A DNA stretch of 64,000 nt from Numenius arquata (lineage: Eukaryota; Chordata; Aves; Charadriiformes; Scolopacidae). The notes beneath the pieces are model-generated. The model ran no database searches and had not been told where the DNA came from. It worked only from the letters and a program-made list of their open reading frames with translations. Below are positions 34,727 through 48,725 of the stretch, piece after piece. The stretch covers positions 29,591,628 through 29,655,627 of the forward strand of contig NC_133615.1 in assembly GCF_964106895.1 (NCBI RefSeq), given 5' to 3'. Numbering within the stretch: the stretch's first letter is position 1; each line of letters starts with the position of its first letter. The translations under genes and the position numbers were made by a program.

Positions 34727-36170
34727 CTTGTTCCAACCCCCTGCCACGGGCAGGGACACCTTCCACTAGACCAGGTTGCTCAAAGCCCCGTCCAACCTGG
34801 CCTTGAACACCTCCAGGGATGAGGCATCCACAGCTTCTCTGGGAAACCTGTGCCAGTGCTTCACTACCCTCATAGTGAAAAATTTGTTCCTGACATCTCA
34901 TCTAAATCTTCCCTGTTTCAGTTTAAAACTGTTCCCCCTCATCCTATCACTCCACTCCCTGATAAAGACTCTCTCCCCATCTCTCCTGTAGCCCCTTTAG
35001 GGACTGGAAGGGGCTCTAAGGTCTCCCTGGAGCCTTCTCTTCTCCAGGCTGAACAATCCCAACTCTCTCAGCCTATCCTCATAGGAGAGGTGCTCCAGCC
35101 CTCAGATCATTTTTTTGGCCTCCTCTGGACCTACTCCAACACTCCATGTCTCTCCTGTGCTGAGACCCCTGAGCTGGACACAGTGTCCCGGTTTGAAGTA
35201 AAACTGAACCAATTTTCTGTTCTGTAACTTTACATCCTAGCTAGGCCTCCTCTAACTCTCTGAAATTAACGGCATATTGTGGAGAAAACTGCTCGTTCTC
35301 AGAATGATAAGACCAATGTTTGTGCTCCATGCCAAGGAATGGTATGCAGAGAGGCTCTTGCTTATACTTATTGCTATAACAACCAAGGTCAGCCAATTTC
35401 GTTATTTGCCCCCTTAGAGGGTCGGAAACGGAAAAAACGTAAAGAGGTCACATCAGTGGGGAGGAGTGGACAGGACAGGTGACCCAAACCTGACCAACTG
35501 GGGTATTCCATCCCATCTGCCCCATGCTCAGTATAAAAGCTGAGGGATCAAAGGGTCAGCTCCCTTCCTGCGATGGCCGACGTCCAGAGAGGACTCTGTC
35601 TGTTCATCTGCCTTTGATCCCGATCCGTGTGTTCCTGACTCCAGAGCTGGAATCCAGTTCCCATCTGTCACTGAGTCCAGTCTGGGACTTCCCCAGTGCC
35701 TGCCGGTGATGTGACTGTCATCCTGGGAGCTTGACACGGTTTTGTATATATTGTATCTATTTCATTATTTTCTTCTTTATTTTTATTTTAATATTAATTC
35801 TTCATTAAAGTAGTTTAGTTCATTCTAAACTTCTGAATCTCCTTATTTCTTTCTCCTCCTCTCTCCTCTTTTAGGGGGGGAGAAGGGGGGGGAAGGGCCA
35901 TCTGTCGGTTTGGTTTTGGTAAATTCGGCCAAAACCACGACACACAGTAGTCCAGGTGGGGTCTCACCAGAGTGGAGCAGAGGGGCAGAATCCCCTCCCT
36001 CACCCTGCTGGCCACATTGCTGGGGATGCAGCCCAGGATTTGGGTGGCTTTCTGGGCTGCCAGTGCACATTGCCGGCTCATGTTGAGCTTCTCATCCACC
36101 AACACCCCCAAGTCCTTTTCCTCAGGGCTGCTCTCTAGTCATTCTCCGCCCAACCTGTATTTGTGCTTGG
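34727..36170 (-). mobile_element. CR1 LINE fragment split by a solo LTR
   Basis: Two parts, 34727-35183 and 35943-36170, read as one 5'-truncated CR1 (C-terminal part of ORF2 and 3' end). The LTR at 35184-35942 sits between them with a duplicated cacag. ORF2 traces are readable in the antisense of this text (for example MGVLVDEKLNMSRQCALAAQ in 35815-36111), with frame breaks. The terminal 8-mer is missing or decayed. Confidence 0.88.
35184..35942 (+). mobile_element. Solo LTR, 759 bp, flanked by CACAG, inside CR1
   Basis: It begins TGTCCCGGTTTGAAGTAAAA and ends GGCCAAAACCACGACA. The 5-bp duplication cacag is at 35179-35183 and 35943-35947, and CR1 continues on both sides. The TATA box gtataaaag is at 35531-35539 and the ATTAAA signal at 35804-35809. 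It is near-identical to the inverted copy at 4462-5219. Confidence 0.95.
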
Positions 36171-38695
36171 TTAACCACAGGTAAATCCAACCCCCATGTG
36201 AATCAGCAACCTGTCTGGATACAAGGCAATCACTACATCAGGAGGTTTTGGACTGTGTCCTACCAATCCTGACCCAGGGTGGGGTGGTGGGGAAATCTTG
36301 TCCTTTTTCTGCTCCCAGCAAAAATCCACCTCGTCATGACACTGGAAAGGTAAAGTCAATACAGGCTCACTCCATGCAGAGGAGAATCACTGCATGTGAA
36401 GTGCTAACTTTAGACTGAAACGATGACAAATAATTAAAAAAGGTTTAGCAGATGTTTACTTGTAGAGTGCTCAGAAAAAAAAAATAAATGTTGAGATATT
36501 GCTGTGCTCATTCACTCCCCAGGAATTTCCCTTCATGCGGTGTTAGATTCATGACTAAGACTTCTTTTCTGACTCGCCTGTGCTGTAATAGAGTAAATTA
36601 AACCAATCTTGACGACTGTATGGGGCAATAATTGTTTGCAACAGGGTTTTTTTTTCCCCAGATCTTGAAGATGATCAGATTATGAGTGGAAAAAAAAATT
36701 ATATAAGTAAAGTACAAATACACATTCTCCCAAAATATCCTCAGGCTCAGAATTACTAACTGTTCTTCTTGAATAATTGGAGAGGGTATGGAAAACTCTT
36801 ACACATCTGCAGCATGTCCAGACTGCTATTGGCAATACCTTTTTCTGTTGCTCAGGGGATCTTGATTTCTTCCAGTGAACTTTAGAGCAAAGGACCTCAG
36901 GAGTCTGATGTCCTCTGCTCCAGCCCCATACAACAGCAAGAACAGGCCTCCACTATTTACTATAGTTTATCATCTGCTATTTGCTACGTACTTTCAGTAT
37001 TTCTGAAGATATTTCTGCAGCCAAATAGCTCACGATTGGGAAGTTCTCATTGATAATCTAGAATTTATTTTTCCCAAAATGTCATTTCTGTTTAGGTCCT
37101 GGTAGCGTCTGAAGACTTCATCTATGATCAGGACTTTGCTGTGTGAAAGGTTCTACAAACATGGACTAAACAGGCATAACTGACATAAGTGGTTAAAAAT
37201 AGTGAGGAAAAGGGATTATTCTTCTGTGTACTGTGTGGGAACTGAAGTAGAGAGCAAAATCTCACAAGAAGGACATAGCCAGGAATTGAACCATGTCTTC
37301 TGGGTTCGTGTATAGTGATTTGATTAAAGGTCTAGGGCATAGAAAATACCTCAATTGTAGGTGGGATCTGAACTTTTAGACCCCAAAAGAAAAAGATAGA
37401 GCCGGTATAACTTGAAAAGAGGCCTAAGGTAAGAAAATCAGATTATGAGCTAAAAAAAGAGAAGTCCACATTGGTATATAAAGTTGGGAGAGGTGATTAA
37501 AATGATTTAATGAGTGGCAAGAAATCTTTGTTTTGTATTTGTCAGAATGAGAGTAAAGGAAGTTGAAATAACTGAAGCACCAAGATGCTGAGAACATTGT
37601 ACCTGTGAGGATGGTTAGGAGGGGCCATAGCATTAACATGTGTAACAGAAAGAATGTGCAAAATGACCTATAGCCTAGATGGAAAAACTCAAAGAAAGTT
37701 TGAAGCTGAAGAAGACACTATGGGAAGATGCTGATATCTTCCAGGCTTTCAGGTCATCCTGACCTCATCCTTTTTACAGCCTTAAAAATCTTGCATTTAA
37801 TGGAATATAAGCATTTTATGCCTTTTGGCCACAGTCCCAGGCTGGTGGGCAGATGGATGATCTCGCTTATTTGTTTGCAGAACCTAAAAGCAAGGTCACC
37901 AGATGGGTTGTGCTCACCATCGTCCATTGGGTATCACACTCCGTGCTGCTAGGTGCCCTCAGGACATCTCCTGTGTGTTTGTTCATGGCCTGCTCATCTG
38001 TAAAGGATGGATGATAAGGATTTTTTTTTTCTCCTTTTATCCAGGTTTTTGGAGATTTGGTGATGCAAAATGCAGGTTCCATGTTTATGCATTTTCTTGC
38101 TCCTCCTGCTCCTGGCTACAGGTTACAGCCTGGAGAGCAGGTTGTAGGCATCTCCCTTCTTTCTTGCAGGCTCTAGCAAGCGGTATCAGACCATATGATG
38201 AGCAAGCAGCCTCTTAAATGGGCCTCAGACCCTTAACTAAACTAAATAGCATCCTAATATGTGGAAATTAACATGTGCGTCCCATGCTAATGCTTACTCA
38301 GCCATTCTCAATATGTTTTTCTAAGCCAGGTTCACTAAAGGGACAAATATTTCTTGGTTCATTCTCACAGCTGATACTCTGAATGGTGTACCTATTTGAT
38401 GACTTAGATCGGCAGTGGCACAAGCTGTATTCAAGAAGAAAAAGTGCAAAGTAAAGTCTGAGCTGTGACCTGCTTCACAAAACATGCAACTAGCTGGAAA
38501 TATCTCATCTGCCATACTTAAGCGTATGAACTAGATATTGCTTGGATGAGGAGGACTCCAAACGGTTGCTACAATAAACGCCAGCCCAGAGCCAGGGCTA
38601 CAGTATAAGGCTTTACTCCAGTAACAGACTTCCTCCAATGCTCACACCAATACCTTTAACAGAATTGTTGCAAAGAAAAAAGTTTTGCCATTAGA
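36171..38695. other. Unique DNA, no gene
   Basis: No coding similarity or repeat family recognised. ORFs of 60-104 codons lack domains. Confidence 0.6.
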
Positions 38696-39475
38696 AATGT
38701 GTCCTTGTGGCCAAGAAGGCCAATGGTCTCCTGGGGTGCATTAAAAAGAACATTGCCAGCAGGTCCAGATGGTAGAGACATTTCCGAAGAGAAAGATGTG
38801 GGGGTCCTGGTAGACAGCAAAATGACAATGAGCAAGCAGTGTGCTCTTGTGGGCAGGAAGGCCAACGGAATCCTGGGCTGCATAGGGAAGAGCGTGGCCA
38901 GTAGGTCAAGGGAAGTCATTCTCCCCCTCTACTCTGCCCTGGTGAGGCCACAGCTGGAGTACTGTGTCCAGTTCTGGGCTCCCCAGTTGAAGAGAGACAA
39001 GGAACTGCTGGAGAGAGCCCAGTGGAGGGCTACAAAGATGATCAAGGGAATGGAGCATTTCTCTTATGAGGAAAGGCTGAGAGACCTGGGTCTGTTTAGC
39101 CTGGAGAAGACTGAGAGAGGACCTCATCAACGCTTGTAAATATCTAAAGGGTGGGTGGCAAGAGGTTGGGGTCAGACTCTTCTCATTAGTGCCTGGTGAC
39201 AGGACAAGGGGCAACAGACACAAGCTGGAACACAGGAAATTCCATCTCAACATGAGAAAAAACTTCTTTACTTTGAGGGTGACAGAGCACTGGAACAGGC
39301 TGCCCAGAGAGGTTGTGGAGTCTCCTTTTCTGGAGATATTCAAAACCCGCCTGGATGCATTCCTGTCCAGCCTGCTCTAGGTCAACCTGCTTTGGCAGGG
39401 GGATTGGACTAGATGATCTCCAGAGGTCTCTTCCAACTCCTACCATTCTGTGATTCTGTGATTCTGTGATTTCAG
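38696..39475 (+). mobile_element. CR1 LINE, chimeric (two overlapping pieces head to tail)
   Basis: Bases 38696-38765 hold a short ORF2 piece (ccttgtggccaagaaggcca to gccagcaggtc). The text then jumps back upstream in the CR1 consensus order (gaagagaaagatgtgggggt) and passes the same region again at 38840-38910, continuing to a full 3' end with three ATTCTGTG units near 39450-39473. ORF2 C-terminal sequence is readable in 38699-39139 and 39189-39380, with a frameshift near 39110. Confidence 0.88.
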
Positions 39476-41810
39476 TTTCTTTACCATTCATAATTATACA
39501 TGAATGATAAAGAATAAACATATGCCCTTCCATCTGTCCACTCCTGAGTCTGAAGATTCCCACATGGTTTCATGTCTTCTCATCCGAAAAGTCCTATCAG
39601 GCATCCTACCATCCTCATCTCCCGTTTTTGTAGCTTCTCCAGCTCTTTTAAAAGTGACTTATACGCGATGCACTTCCTTGGTGATAGCAATGAAAGATAT
39701 CCTTACTTGGCAATGATGGTTTCGCAATGGTGACTTGTAGACAAGAACTTGAAAATGTTCCAAGTGTGGTGCTTACATCCTAGTCTATCCCACTCTGCTC
39801 TTCTCATTGTGGACAAGTCAGTCCTGTCTGTAACTCTTTTTTTTCCCTACACATAGTTAGACTATTATTTTTTTTCAGGGAAGTTTGAGACTTTGAAAAC
39901 AGGCCATAAATTCAGTCTGTATAGGCTTAATCTGTATGTACAATCAGAAATTACAACTTTCAGTTCATTTGGGTCTGATAGAAAGATGATAATATATATT
40001 ACCATGTGTAGTAGAGTAACTACTCGTTATTGCCACACGTTAGTTGGACCATTCTGGATATTGGATTGGTCAATTCATTTTGCTACTATCTATATCCAGC
40101 TCACTTTATTGTTAGGTCAAAATAGTTATTTCAGCAAAGAGTGGGCTATGCCAGTTGTCCGCCTCTGTTGCGAGTGAAAAGTTTGAAGCACGTATGTATT
40201 TTTTTCCTTTTGCTATTTCCTTTCCCCTTAAGTCTACTTCTACTTTAAAGCAAGCAGAGCAAAAGATCCAGAGAGCGCATTGAAGGATTTTTGCAGGACA
40301 CTTAAAGCCAGTCTCCTTTGGCTAATTTGCAAAAACAGTTTTTGATTTAAAATAGAAGGATGGCATATCCCTCCCTGGGAGAAAACTCGCATCCGCTAAT
40401 GTTCCTCCAGAAATGAGTTATGAGAAGAAGCTTCAGATGGATTAGAGACAAAAGTTAAATTCCAAGGCACTAATTTGTTGAAAAGATGAAGGTAGCTAAC
40501 TAAAGAAAAAAAAAATATTGACACACCCGGTCTGCAATATCTTTCCTCCTCACTGAATATTGCTGGGTAACTTATAGATCTCAAGAAGAACAAATGCCAT
40601 GAAATAAAGCAAGGTTGTTTCCTTTATGAAATAGTGGTGCAGAGTTAAGGTAAAGGCAAATACACATCTTTTTGACTTATTAAGATCTTTCTACATGAAA
40701 TATCAATTTTAATTTAATAACTTAAGAATAATAGAGAGATACCTTTCACTTCTAAAAGCCAGATAGCTTCTTTTGGCTGTTTTAACATTCCTTTGCCTCC
40801 CTAACATTTCTCACAGATTTAATGGCCCAGTTTCTGGTGTAAATCATCATAGCTCCAATTATGTTAACTATGCTAAGCAGATAATATTGGCCCAGTATTT
40901 TATTCATAAGTGTACATGAGGCCAAACTTACTTGGGAGTTGAAAGTCATCGGACAAAATTCTGACAGAAGACAGAAGGGATGTGGTGGGGTAGGACAAAG
41001 TGGGCGAGGCCTTCATGCTAGTCCATGAACTTTAATGGCCCATGCCTAAAACTTATTTCTTTTCAGATGCGGCTATTTGAACGTTGTTCTGATGCACACG
41101 TGAATGTCCCAGCAGCAACAGGGAATAATGAGCCTTCAAACCTGAAGAACATTTTTTTTTTACTTCACAAAAAGGGCATCTTTGTCAATAAAATAGTAGT
41201 AAGCTATCTCTGTCGATAAGATATCTGCCTGAACTTAGGCAGCTATAAGTTAAATGTCTAAGTCTGAATTAGACCCTTTCAGCTCCTTTTAAAGACAACA
41301 GGGAGACAGAGACGCTTGCATAGCAGCTGAGGCATACTGCTGGAAATTCTAGTCCCAGAAGTTGGTCTGAAGCTTTCCTCCCTTTTTTCTCAGTCTCCTC
41401 AAAAACTCTTTGCCTTCTCCTTCCTTCCTATCTTGCGTAAAGAGGATTTGTTTGATTGGTTGGTTGGTTTTTCTTTTCTTATGCTTGGCACATCCTCTTT
41501 CTTCCTTCCCTCCATGTTGCAGAATCACCCACTAAAGATTCCAGAGACAAAATACTCCTCCTGCCTTTCCATGTGATGTTTTGCCACCAATACTGCAGTC
41601 TTCTGAATTATAGGGGAAGGTACTCGAATAAAAGCATCAAGTCAGTCTCCTAAAATGAGGAGGTCTATGTGTGTCGTTGCAGAATGATATTAACAACAGC
41701 CATGTGATTTCCCATGTCCAGTCAAAAACTGCTGTTTGTTCTGAGTCCTTATTCTAGGAGCTCTGGCATGGCTCTTCAAAGTAGGGAAAATTTCTGAAGA
41801 TCCCAAAACA
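39476..41810. other. Unique DNA, no gene
   Basis: No coding or repeat similarity that I recognise. Confidence 0.55.
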
Positions 41811-41886
41811 CTGGCAGGGGAGTTGGAACTCAATGATCTTTAAGTTCCCTTCCAACTCTAACCATTCTATGATTCTATGATTCTGT
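41811..41886 (+). mobile_element. CR1 3'-end fragment
   Basis: Only the CR1 3' UTR remains: actggcaggggagttggaac, then tcccttccaactctaaccat and the ATTCTATG-type terminal repeat. It is a severely 5'-truncated insertion of the same 3' type as 18895-20466. Confidence 0.9.
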
Positions 41887-43222
41887 GAAAGAGAAAAGAC
41901 TTTATTAATTTTACTTCAGTTTTAACTATTAGAAATTGGTTAAATAGATAGATTATTGGGAGCATACATTTTTTATCTAAAAAAAAAATAAATAATTTAA
42001 AGACCCAATGTGTTTTGCCCAGCTCAAAAAACTATTCATGTTGTATTTTTAAATCTACTGTATATATGAAAGTTAAATGTAATATGGGTATACTACATAT
42101 AGACACATCGTTTTTTGAATGAAAAATTAACATAATCAGACTCATGTTAGAATATTTAATTTAAATATCTGAGTGGGTTTTGGTGATAAGTTGGGAAATT
42201 ATTTTTGAGAAGAGGTTCTGATCTACTCTCTACCTATAAATGGATTTAGTTTTAGCTGTATGTTCTTTTTAGTAGTTTCTCCATGTAACCTTTGATACTT
42301 TAGAGAGGTAGGTATGTATTTCTTTTTTGACTTATAAGCAGATCTTCTGTCACATTTGGAGATCAATGTAGTATTTGCCATATATACATATTTGTGGGAC
42401 ATTATATGGTTTTTAAAGGCCAAAGTGTAAAAGATAATGATATTTAAAAAAAAAAAAGAAAAAGAAGAAAAAAATGATTTGCATAAGAAATCAGGCAATC
42501 CTAGTTGTTGATCGTATTGTGCGCATATCTAAGGGAAATTTAACCCAAAATGTTGCCAGCAACCTTAGCTGAGATCCTGAGTCTTAGCATCGATCCTGAG
42601 ATTCCTACTTGTACACAGCCTGGAGTAGGATGGTTGGGTGTATCATGGTTTAGACACTGCCACTGTCCATCCAGTCTGTCTCAGTAGGGATCTCTTCTTG
42701 CTCTTGACATAACTGATGAGGGAATTTCACTCTTTTCATCCAACTCAGCTGTCACTACTGGTGCAGGCACTTTCCCAAAAGGCTTATGAATATAACTTGT
42801 CTGCCCTCAATGGGTTGTATTCATATGCTAGATGTTAGATCCACCAGTGGGTCAAAGGACAGATAGGCTGCCTGCTCTGGTGATGTAATCTGGGTTTCTA
42901 CTATTACTTTCCACAGGAGGAATAGAGATACATTGTCTCACAGCTCAGACTTGAACGCAGGTGCAATGGGAGTTATACCTAAGTTGTGGTCCAGTTAGTG
43001 TATCTCATGGTCTGCAAGGTGCTCCTGCATCTGCTTAATGTAATGCAGATCTGTCTGGGATGGAGCCACATACGCACTCATCTCACCCCAGCCAGACTTT
43101 GCTTATCCTAGGGTAGCTTGAGCCCAGCACCTTTTATGCACCTCTAGCTATGACTTATGGACTTCTGCAGGAGAGTGAAGCACTGGAATACCTTAGGGCA
43201 AGCAATGTTTTCTATTTGTGGG

Positions 43223-43252
43223 GTATTTTATTTTATTTTATTTTATTTTTTA
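43223..43252. repeat. (ATTTT)n microsatellite
   Basis: About five to six tandem atttt units. Confidence 0.9.
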
Positions 43253-46200
43253 TCTTATAAAACAGCTTAATCAATGAACTCAAGCAAGTAGTAGAAACTG
43301 AGACTTCTGTTTATGAGGAAACTTTTGAGATTTATTTTGACCATTTGTAAGTAGTGCCGACATCTGAGCTCTGAAGGAGGAAGAAATGGAAAATGACCTG
43401 ATGTGCATTTTTTTGGTGTGTGAGGAGTCAAAATTTCCTTTCCTTTCCAGGGGTTCTACAAAGCAGAAAGGTGACAGGATTGTCCTATTTATGATGGGTT
43501 TTGTGCATCTGTGTGAAAATAAATAGATTATTCCATATGAATTCCAAATAAAATATATGGCTAAAGTAAATTTTACTTATGGGTATTTATTGTATTGACT
43601 GAAACCTCCTCATTACAAATTCCCTTGTTTGTATAGCACGTGTTATCACTTGCCTAAAAAAAGATGTGTATAATAAATTTCAGCATTGCATATTTTACTT
43701 AACAGGGAACTGAAAAGCTTTTATTCTTCAGAGATTTGTGTTCTGATTCCCAATGAGGTGGTGGTGGGGTGATTATTTTTCTTTTTTTCTTTTCTTTTTT
43801 TTAGTAGTAAGACTTAGTATAATCCTGGCCTGTTTTTTTGTAGATTGTCTCTATAATCCTGCCTGCATTTTTGCACTCAAATAAACTGCAATACCAAAGG
43901 TGGAACAATTGTTGAAGCCTGTTCCTGTTCCTCAGGAGTCTGCAGAAAGTGTATTTCATATTTCATCCATACTAACAAAGAAAATCTCTCTTCCCCACCC
44001 CTTTTTTTTTTGAGAAATTTGCTAAATAATTATTGTCTTATGCTGATCAAGCACATCAGTATTTTTTAATAATGATATGGAAGGACAAAATGAAGTGCGA
44101 AAGAAACTAAACCCCAAAATGCATTAGTCTGCATTCTCATGTGAGTAAAATGAAATTACTCCCATATGACTCAGCTGAGGTGATGGCATATTTTTTGTCT
44201 CCTGTTGCAATCACCTGTCTTCATGACATACAAGCTCTCACAGGAGAGCTTTGTTACAAGGATAATCATAAGCATAAGACAGTGATAGCCACTTAAAATC
44301 TTCATCACCTGCAAGGCTGCCTTTTTTCCTCTCAGTTGACTCCACAGAGCAGTTATTCCTAACTCAGATCCTTAGGTAGTCAAATGAAGACAAGTGGAAT
44401 GAATTTGGACCAGTGTTCCCAGCAAATATTCAGGGAGAGGCTGTTAGCTCAGAAAACATACCCCTAGTCGAGAGAGAGAGAAGCAGCAGAAGATACATTG
44501 GGAAGATAATGTGAGGTTCAACATCAACTAGCAGATTATGCTCAGTAGGTGCAGCATTGATGATAATATCACAACAGGTACAACATCTGGTTCACCACAA
44601 GGCTCTGCAAGTAGTAAGTCAGTTTTTAGAATAGTTAGTTCACATAGACATGGAAGCTCTGTATAGAGCATGGGAAAAAGAAAACAAAATATATCATCTA
44701 ACATAATACTTCAAAGTCAATTTCATTTAGTAGCAAGTTAATATATGTTGACAATAATTAAATATGTTGTGCTCACTGTCAGTAGAAATGAGAGTTGAGG
44801 TGGTATGAGGGCTTTAACCTAAAAGTTCTAATTTGGTTTATTTACGATTCTCCAGTTTTTAACTTCTAGGTTTAGAAGGGAAGTTTTGGGAGTAACAAAG
44901 ACCAAACTGTGACTTATCCTGTTATACTGATACCCAAGTTCAAACTTCACTCTATTTCAATCTACTTTTTTGTCTGCAGTTTACAATATGCAATAGCTCC
45001 CAATGTTCAGAACTCCTCTGTCTTTCATTGTGCTGTAGATACACAGAATAAAAAACTTTTTCACATTTTACGGTCTACAGAGATGACAGGCAGAGGATGC
45101 AAAGGACTGACTGGCTCTACACTGTAGCTGATGGGTGGGCATAGGAGCAGTTTTACACACAAAACTCTACGATCTCCCAATCACACGGCAGACTCATAAT
45201 CTGCAGGCTGCATACCTGGGCAGGTGTGAGTGGGGTACAATTTGCTGAACTAACTCAAGCATGTAAATTCACATATATTCCAGTTCTCTCTGAGGCTGTA
45301 CAAATAAATATGTATATACATATGTGCACATGCATATAAATGGTATTCTTCATGGCAAGTTCATTTTATCTTGAAGAGTCTGTCTTCAGCAAACAGTTAT
45401 GGAGATCCATTTTTTATCCTGCTGCATACTGGGAGTCTAAAGCACCAGACAAGTAAGTGAGCTCATCAGGATCAAAAATCTTTGGCAGAATCAACAAAGT
45501 AAACCCAAATCTCTTCGGTCACAGTTTTTTGCTGCCACAAAGTGAATTATTTTACCTTTGCGCTCATCAGTTTGGTAACAATGATGGTAGTTTTAATATA
45601 TGAAACCCCAGATTTGACACCTAAATATTTCAAAGGGCCTGTCTGGACAGTTCATTCTTATGCCACAGGTAGGTACCTAATCAATCTGTGCCTTTGTTTA
45701 TTGATCTGCAAAACGGAAATAGGCTGAATCTGGCCCTAACTCAGTGAAAAATTCTGTCAACTCTATTGACTGCATAAAAACTTAAGGATTTGGCCCTTTG
45801 CTAACAGTCAGTAAGCTGGAGTGCAAATGTTCTACATGTGCTATTTGACCTCTACAGTTGAGGATTTAAAACTTTAATTATAGGAATGAGAAGATGAGAA
45901 CAGATTCTGGGTTAGCTACTTTTTTTTAATAGATATTCAGACTCCAGGGGGAATAGTGATTTGCAGGCTCATTGAGGGAGAAAAAGGATGTCCTTTCTTT
46001 CCTAGGTTTATGGGGGGAGGAACAAAAAGGGCCTTGATACCGTTACATTAAAATAAATCACTTCTCAATCCAGGCAAGAATTTGTATCAGAATATTTGAT
46101 AAGCGAAACTTTACCAACAAGAGCAAATCAGAGAGGGCATTTGATTATGCAGGTCCAGATCCTGCTAAGTCTCCCTCAAAGGTGTCTTACTGAATTCAGG

Positions 46201-46324
46201 ATGCAGAAAGTTACCTGGATAAGGCTGTTAGACAGTGGAGTCTATGAAAAAGAGAACTGTATCGCTTCTTTGCTCTGGGGAGAGTTAGCAGTGGACAAGT
46301 TACAAGAGTACTAATCATACAGCC

Positions 46325-46385
46325 CGACCTCCAGCTGCCATTGAAATCAGTGAAAAAAATTTTCCTTTGACTCCAGCAGAGACAA
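46325..46385. repeat. Possible decayed foldback repeat
   Basis: The arms gccattgaaatcagtgaaaa and ttttcctttgactccagc are imperfect reverse complements around a short A/T loop. The text resembles the cattgacttcaatggg-type hairpins of ancient sauropsid repeats. Family assignment is a guess. Confidence 0.35.
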
Positions 46386-48639
46386 GACAGGATCATTAGG
46401 GTTAATTAATTAATTACTTTCCAGAAAATACTTTGAGATCCTCTAATGTAGAGATCCTATATAATGGCAGTGTCGTTGTAATCTAGAGAGATGTTTAGAG
46501 AGCTGTCATTCATTGATACCAGAATGCAATCATTATAATTTAGTAAATCTGCTTGTTTCCTTTCATTAGGGCAGAGATATATTTTTAGGGTTTAAATTCT
46601 CTAATCAACAACAGAAGCAGTAGTCTGGAAACAGGGGAGGGAATGAAACTAGTAAAAATTTTGGTCAATGGGTCTGTCTAGAAACAAAATGTGACATAAA
46701 TATGCTGAAACAGTCAAATACTTTGCTGAGACATTTTCTTAAAAAGGTGCGTGCGTGGAATATCCTTACCTGATCAGTAACCTGATCAGATCTTTCTGGA
46801 ATTGAGCTACACATAACAGATTTCAAAAGGCAAAAAGCATACTACCATTGCAATCCAAATTCCAAAAGTCTTTTGTTCTTTGTTTTGTTGGTTTTTTGGT
46901 AACGTTTGAAAAGAAAAATAACTTTGAGTACCACAAAGTAATTCTCCCCTCCTTATTACCCCACCTTCATTTTTAAAGTTAATCCACTAGTATTTCTTTG
47001 TATATATTTATATGCACACCCACACACTTATACACATAGATATTCTCACAGCTTTACTTTCTGTGTCATTTTGAAATTCTTAGAGAGAAATTCCCCCAAA
47101 GCACCCCTAAAAATAAAACTCATAAGCCTGAACATATTTTTTTAGAAGACATAAAGCAAGTTAAAATTCCTGCCCTAAATGTTTATTAGCAGTAACAAGT
47201 AGCCTGTCTGCATTCTCTTTCAGCTATAGATTGCAGTACATCTTATAAGTAGTCATTCAGTTTTGTAACACCCTGACAACATAATACAATATTACCATTC
47301 CCATTTTATAGATGAGAAGAACCAAGGCAGAACGAATAAATAAGTCACCCAAAGTTAGACAAGGTTTGGGGAAGAGCCAGGAATAGAATCAAATTCTCTT
47401 GAGCCTCTGGCCTTCATATTAAACACAAGATCATCCTCCCTCTGTTTTTAGTTAGAGAATTCAATTCACTCCATCTGGTGTGCATATGTAATTTGTACTG
47501 GAGAGGTAATTCATCCCTAGAGGAGGGCAGGCAGGGCTTGCAAGGGGTGTGAGCTGTGAGCTCAAGATTTGCATAGCCTGAACATTCATCAAAATGAGAA
47601 TTTCTCTCAAGGAGCATCTCTGGAAAACACATAAAAAGGGGCAATGCAAACTTCTGTTTAGACCTCTCCAAGCTTTTGGAAGGGGTTTTTCCTCAACTGT
47701 TTTCTTCCTTTGATTGTAAAGCTGAAAATGAAGTTTATCCCTCTATAACCTCAGACTTCATTTGCTGCCTTGAAACTGTCATTTGGTGTTTGGGACAGGT
47801 GATTGTTTAATGTCTTCTTCTTAACCCTGTAGGGGTCAGGCTGTTGATGGTGAGTGTGTGCTGCTGGAACCACTCCTTTACGTGGCCTTCACATGTTGAA
47901 TTAGTCAGTGCAAAATGAATGAATCTCAGCTATCAGTGTCATCGTTGGAGCTCAGTTGCTTTCCTTCCAAAGGAGTACTAAAGATTGGAGGGAAATAATT
48001 GCAATAACATTAAGGAGAACCTTAAATTATGTGTGCGTGTGTGCGTGCACATACACAGGTATACACAAAAATGTACATATTATTTGGAAACTATATAAAA
48101 GTTCCCACTTCATGTTTTAAGAAAACCTCTCTGGAAACTGGGGAATTGTTTTTTAGTTAATTGACAACTTAATTGATTATTGTTTCTTTTCATGGCAGCA
48201 ATTAGGACACATAACTGATCTAACGTGGTAGGTTGTCCTGGGAAGATTCCCAGCCAGATGGCTCAAACTCAGGAGCTTCAAATTAGGATAAGAATCCTAA
48301 CTTTTTGATGCTTATCTAAAATGAACTATTAAACTTGTTCAGACTCATCTAGGGCTAAAAATTAAAAGCAAGGATTGACAGAAGGTGGACCTGTCCATTT
48401 TGAATCTGAAACATTTCAGCTTCTGCATTTTTAAAATATTAGTCACAAAAAAATGGAACTGATTCTGCTCTTTCATTGGTTCACTGATGATGTAATCCTG
48501 CTGTCATCAAGAGCTTTCCTCCAGATTTATGTCACTGTATGAAAGTGGAAAGAGAATCAGGCTCAGTATCTGTGCTTAGAGCAAAAAGCAAGATAATTTG
48601 ATTTGTTGTTTGGCATTGCAACAAGCAGTGTCACTCACT

Positions 48640-48725
48640 TAAGCCCATAAGTTTTACAGTAGTATTGGGCCATTTCCTGCTGAGGTTGAAGTCAATGACT
48701 GTTTTCCACATGACTTCAGTAGTCA
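48640..48725. repeat. Possible decayed foldback repeat
   Basis: The words ggttgaagtcaatgact and catgacttcagtagtcaata lie close together and are partly complementary, similar to the one near 46350. Confidence 0.3.
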
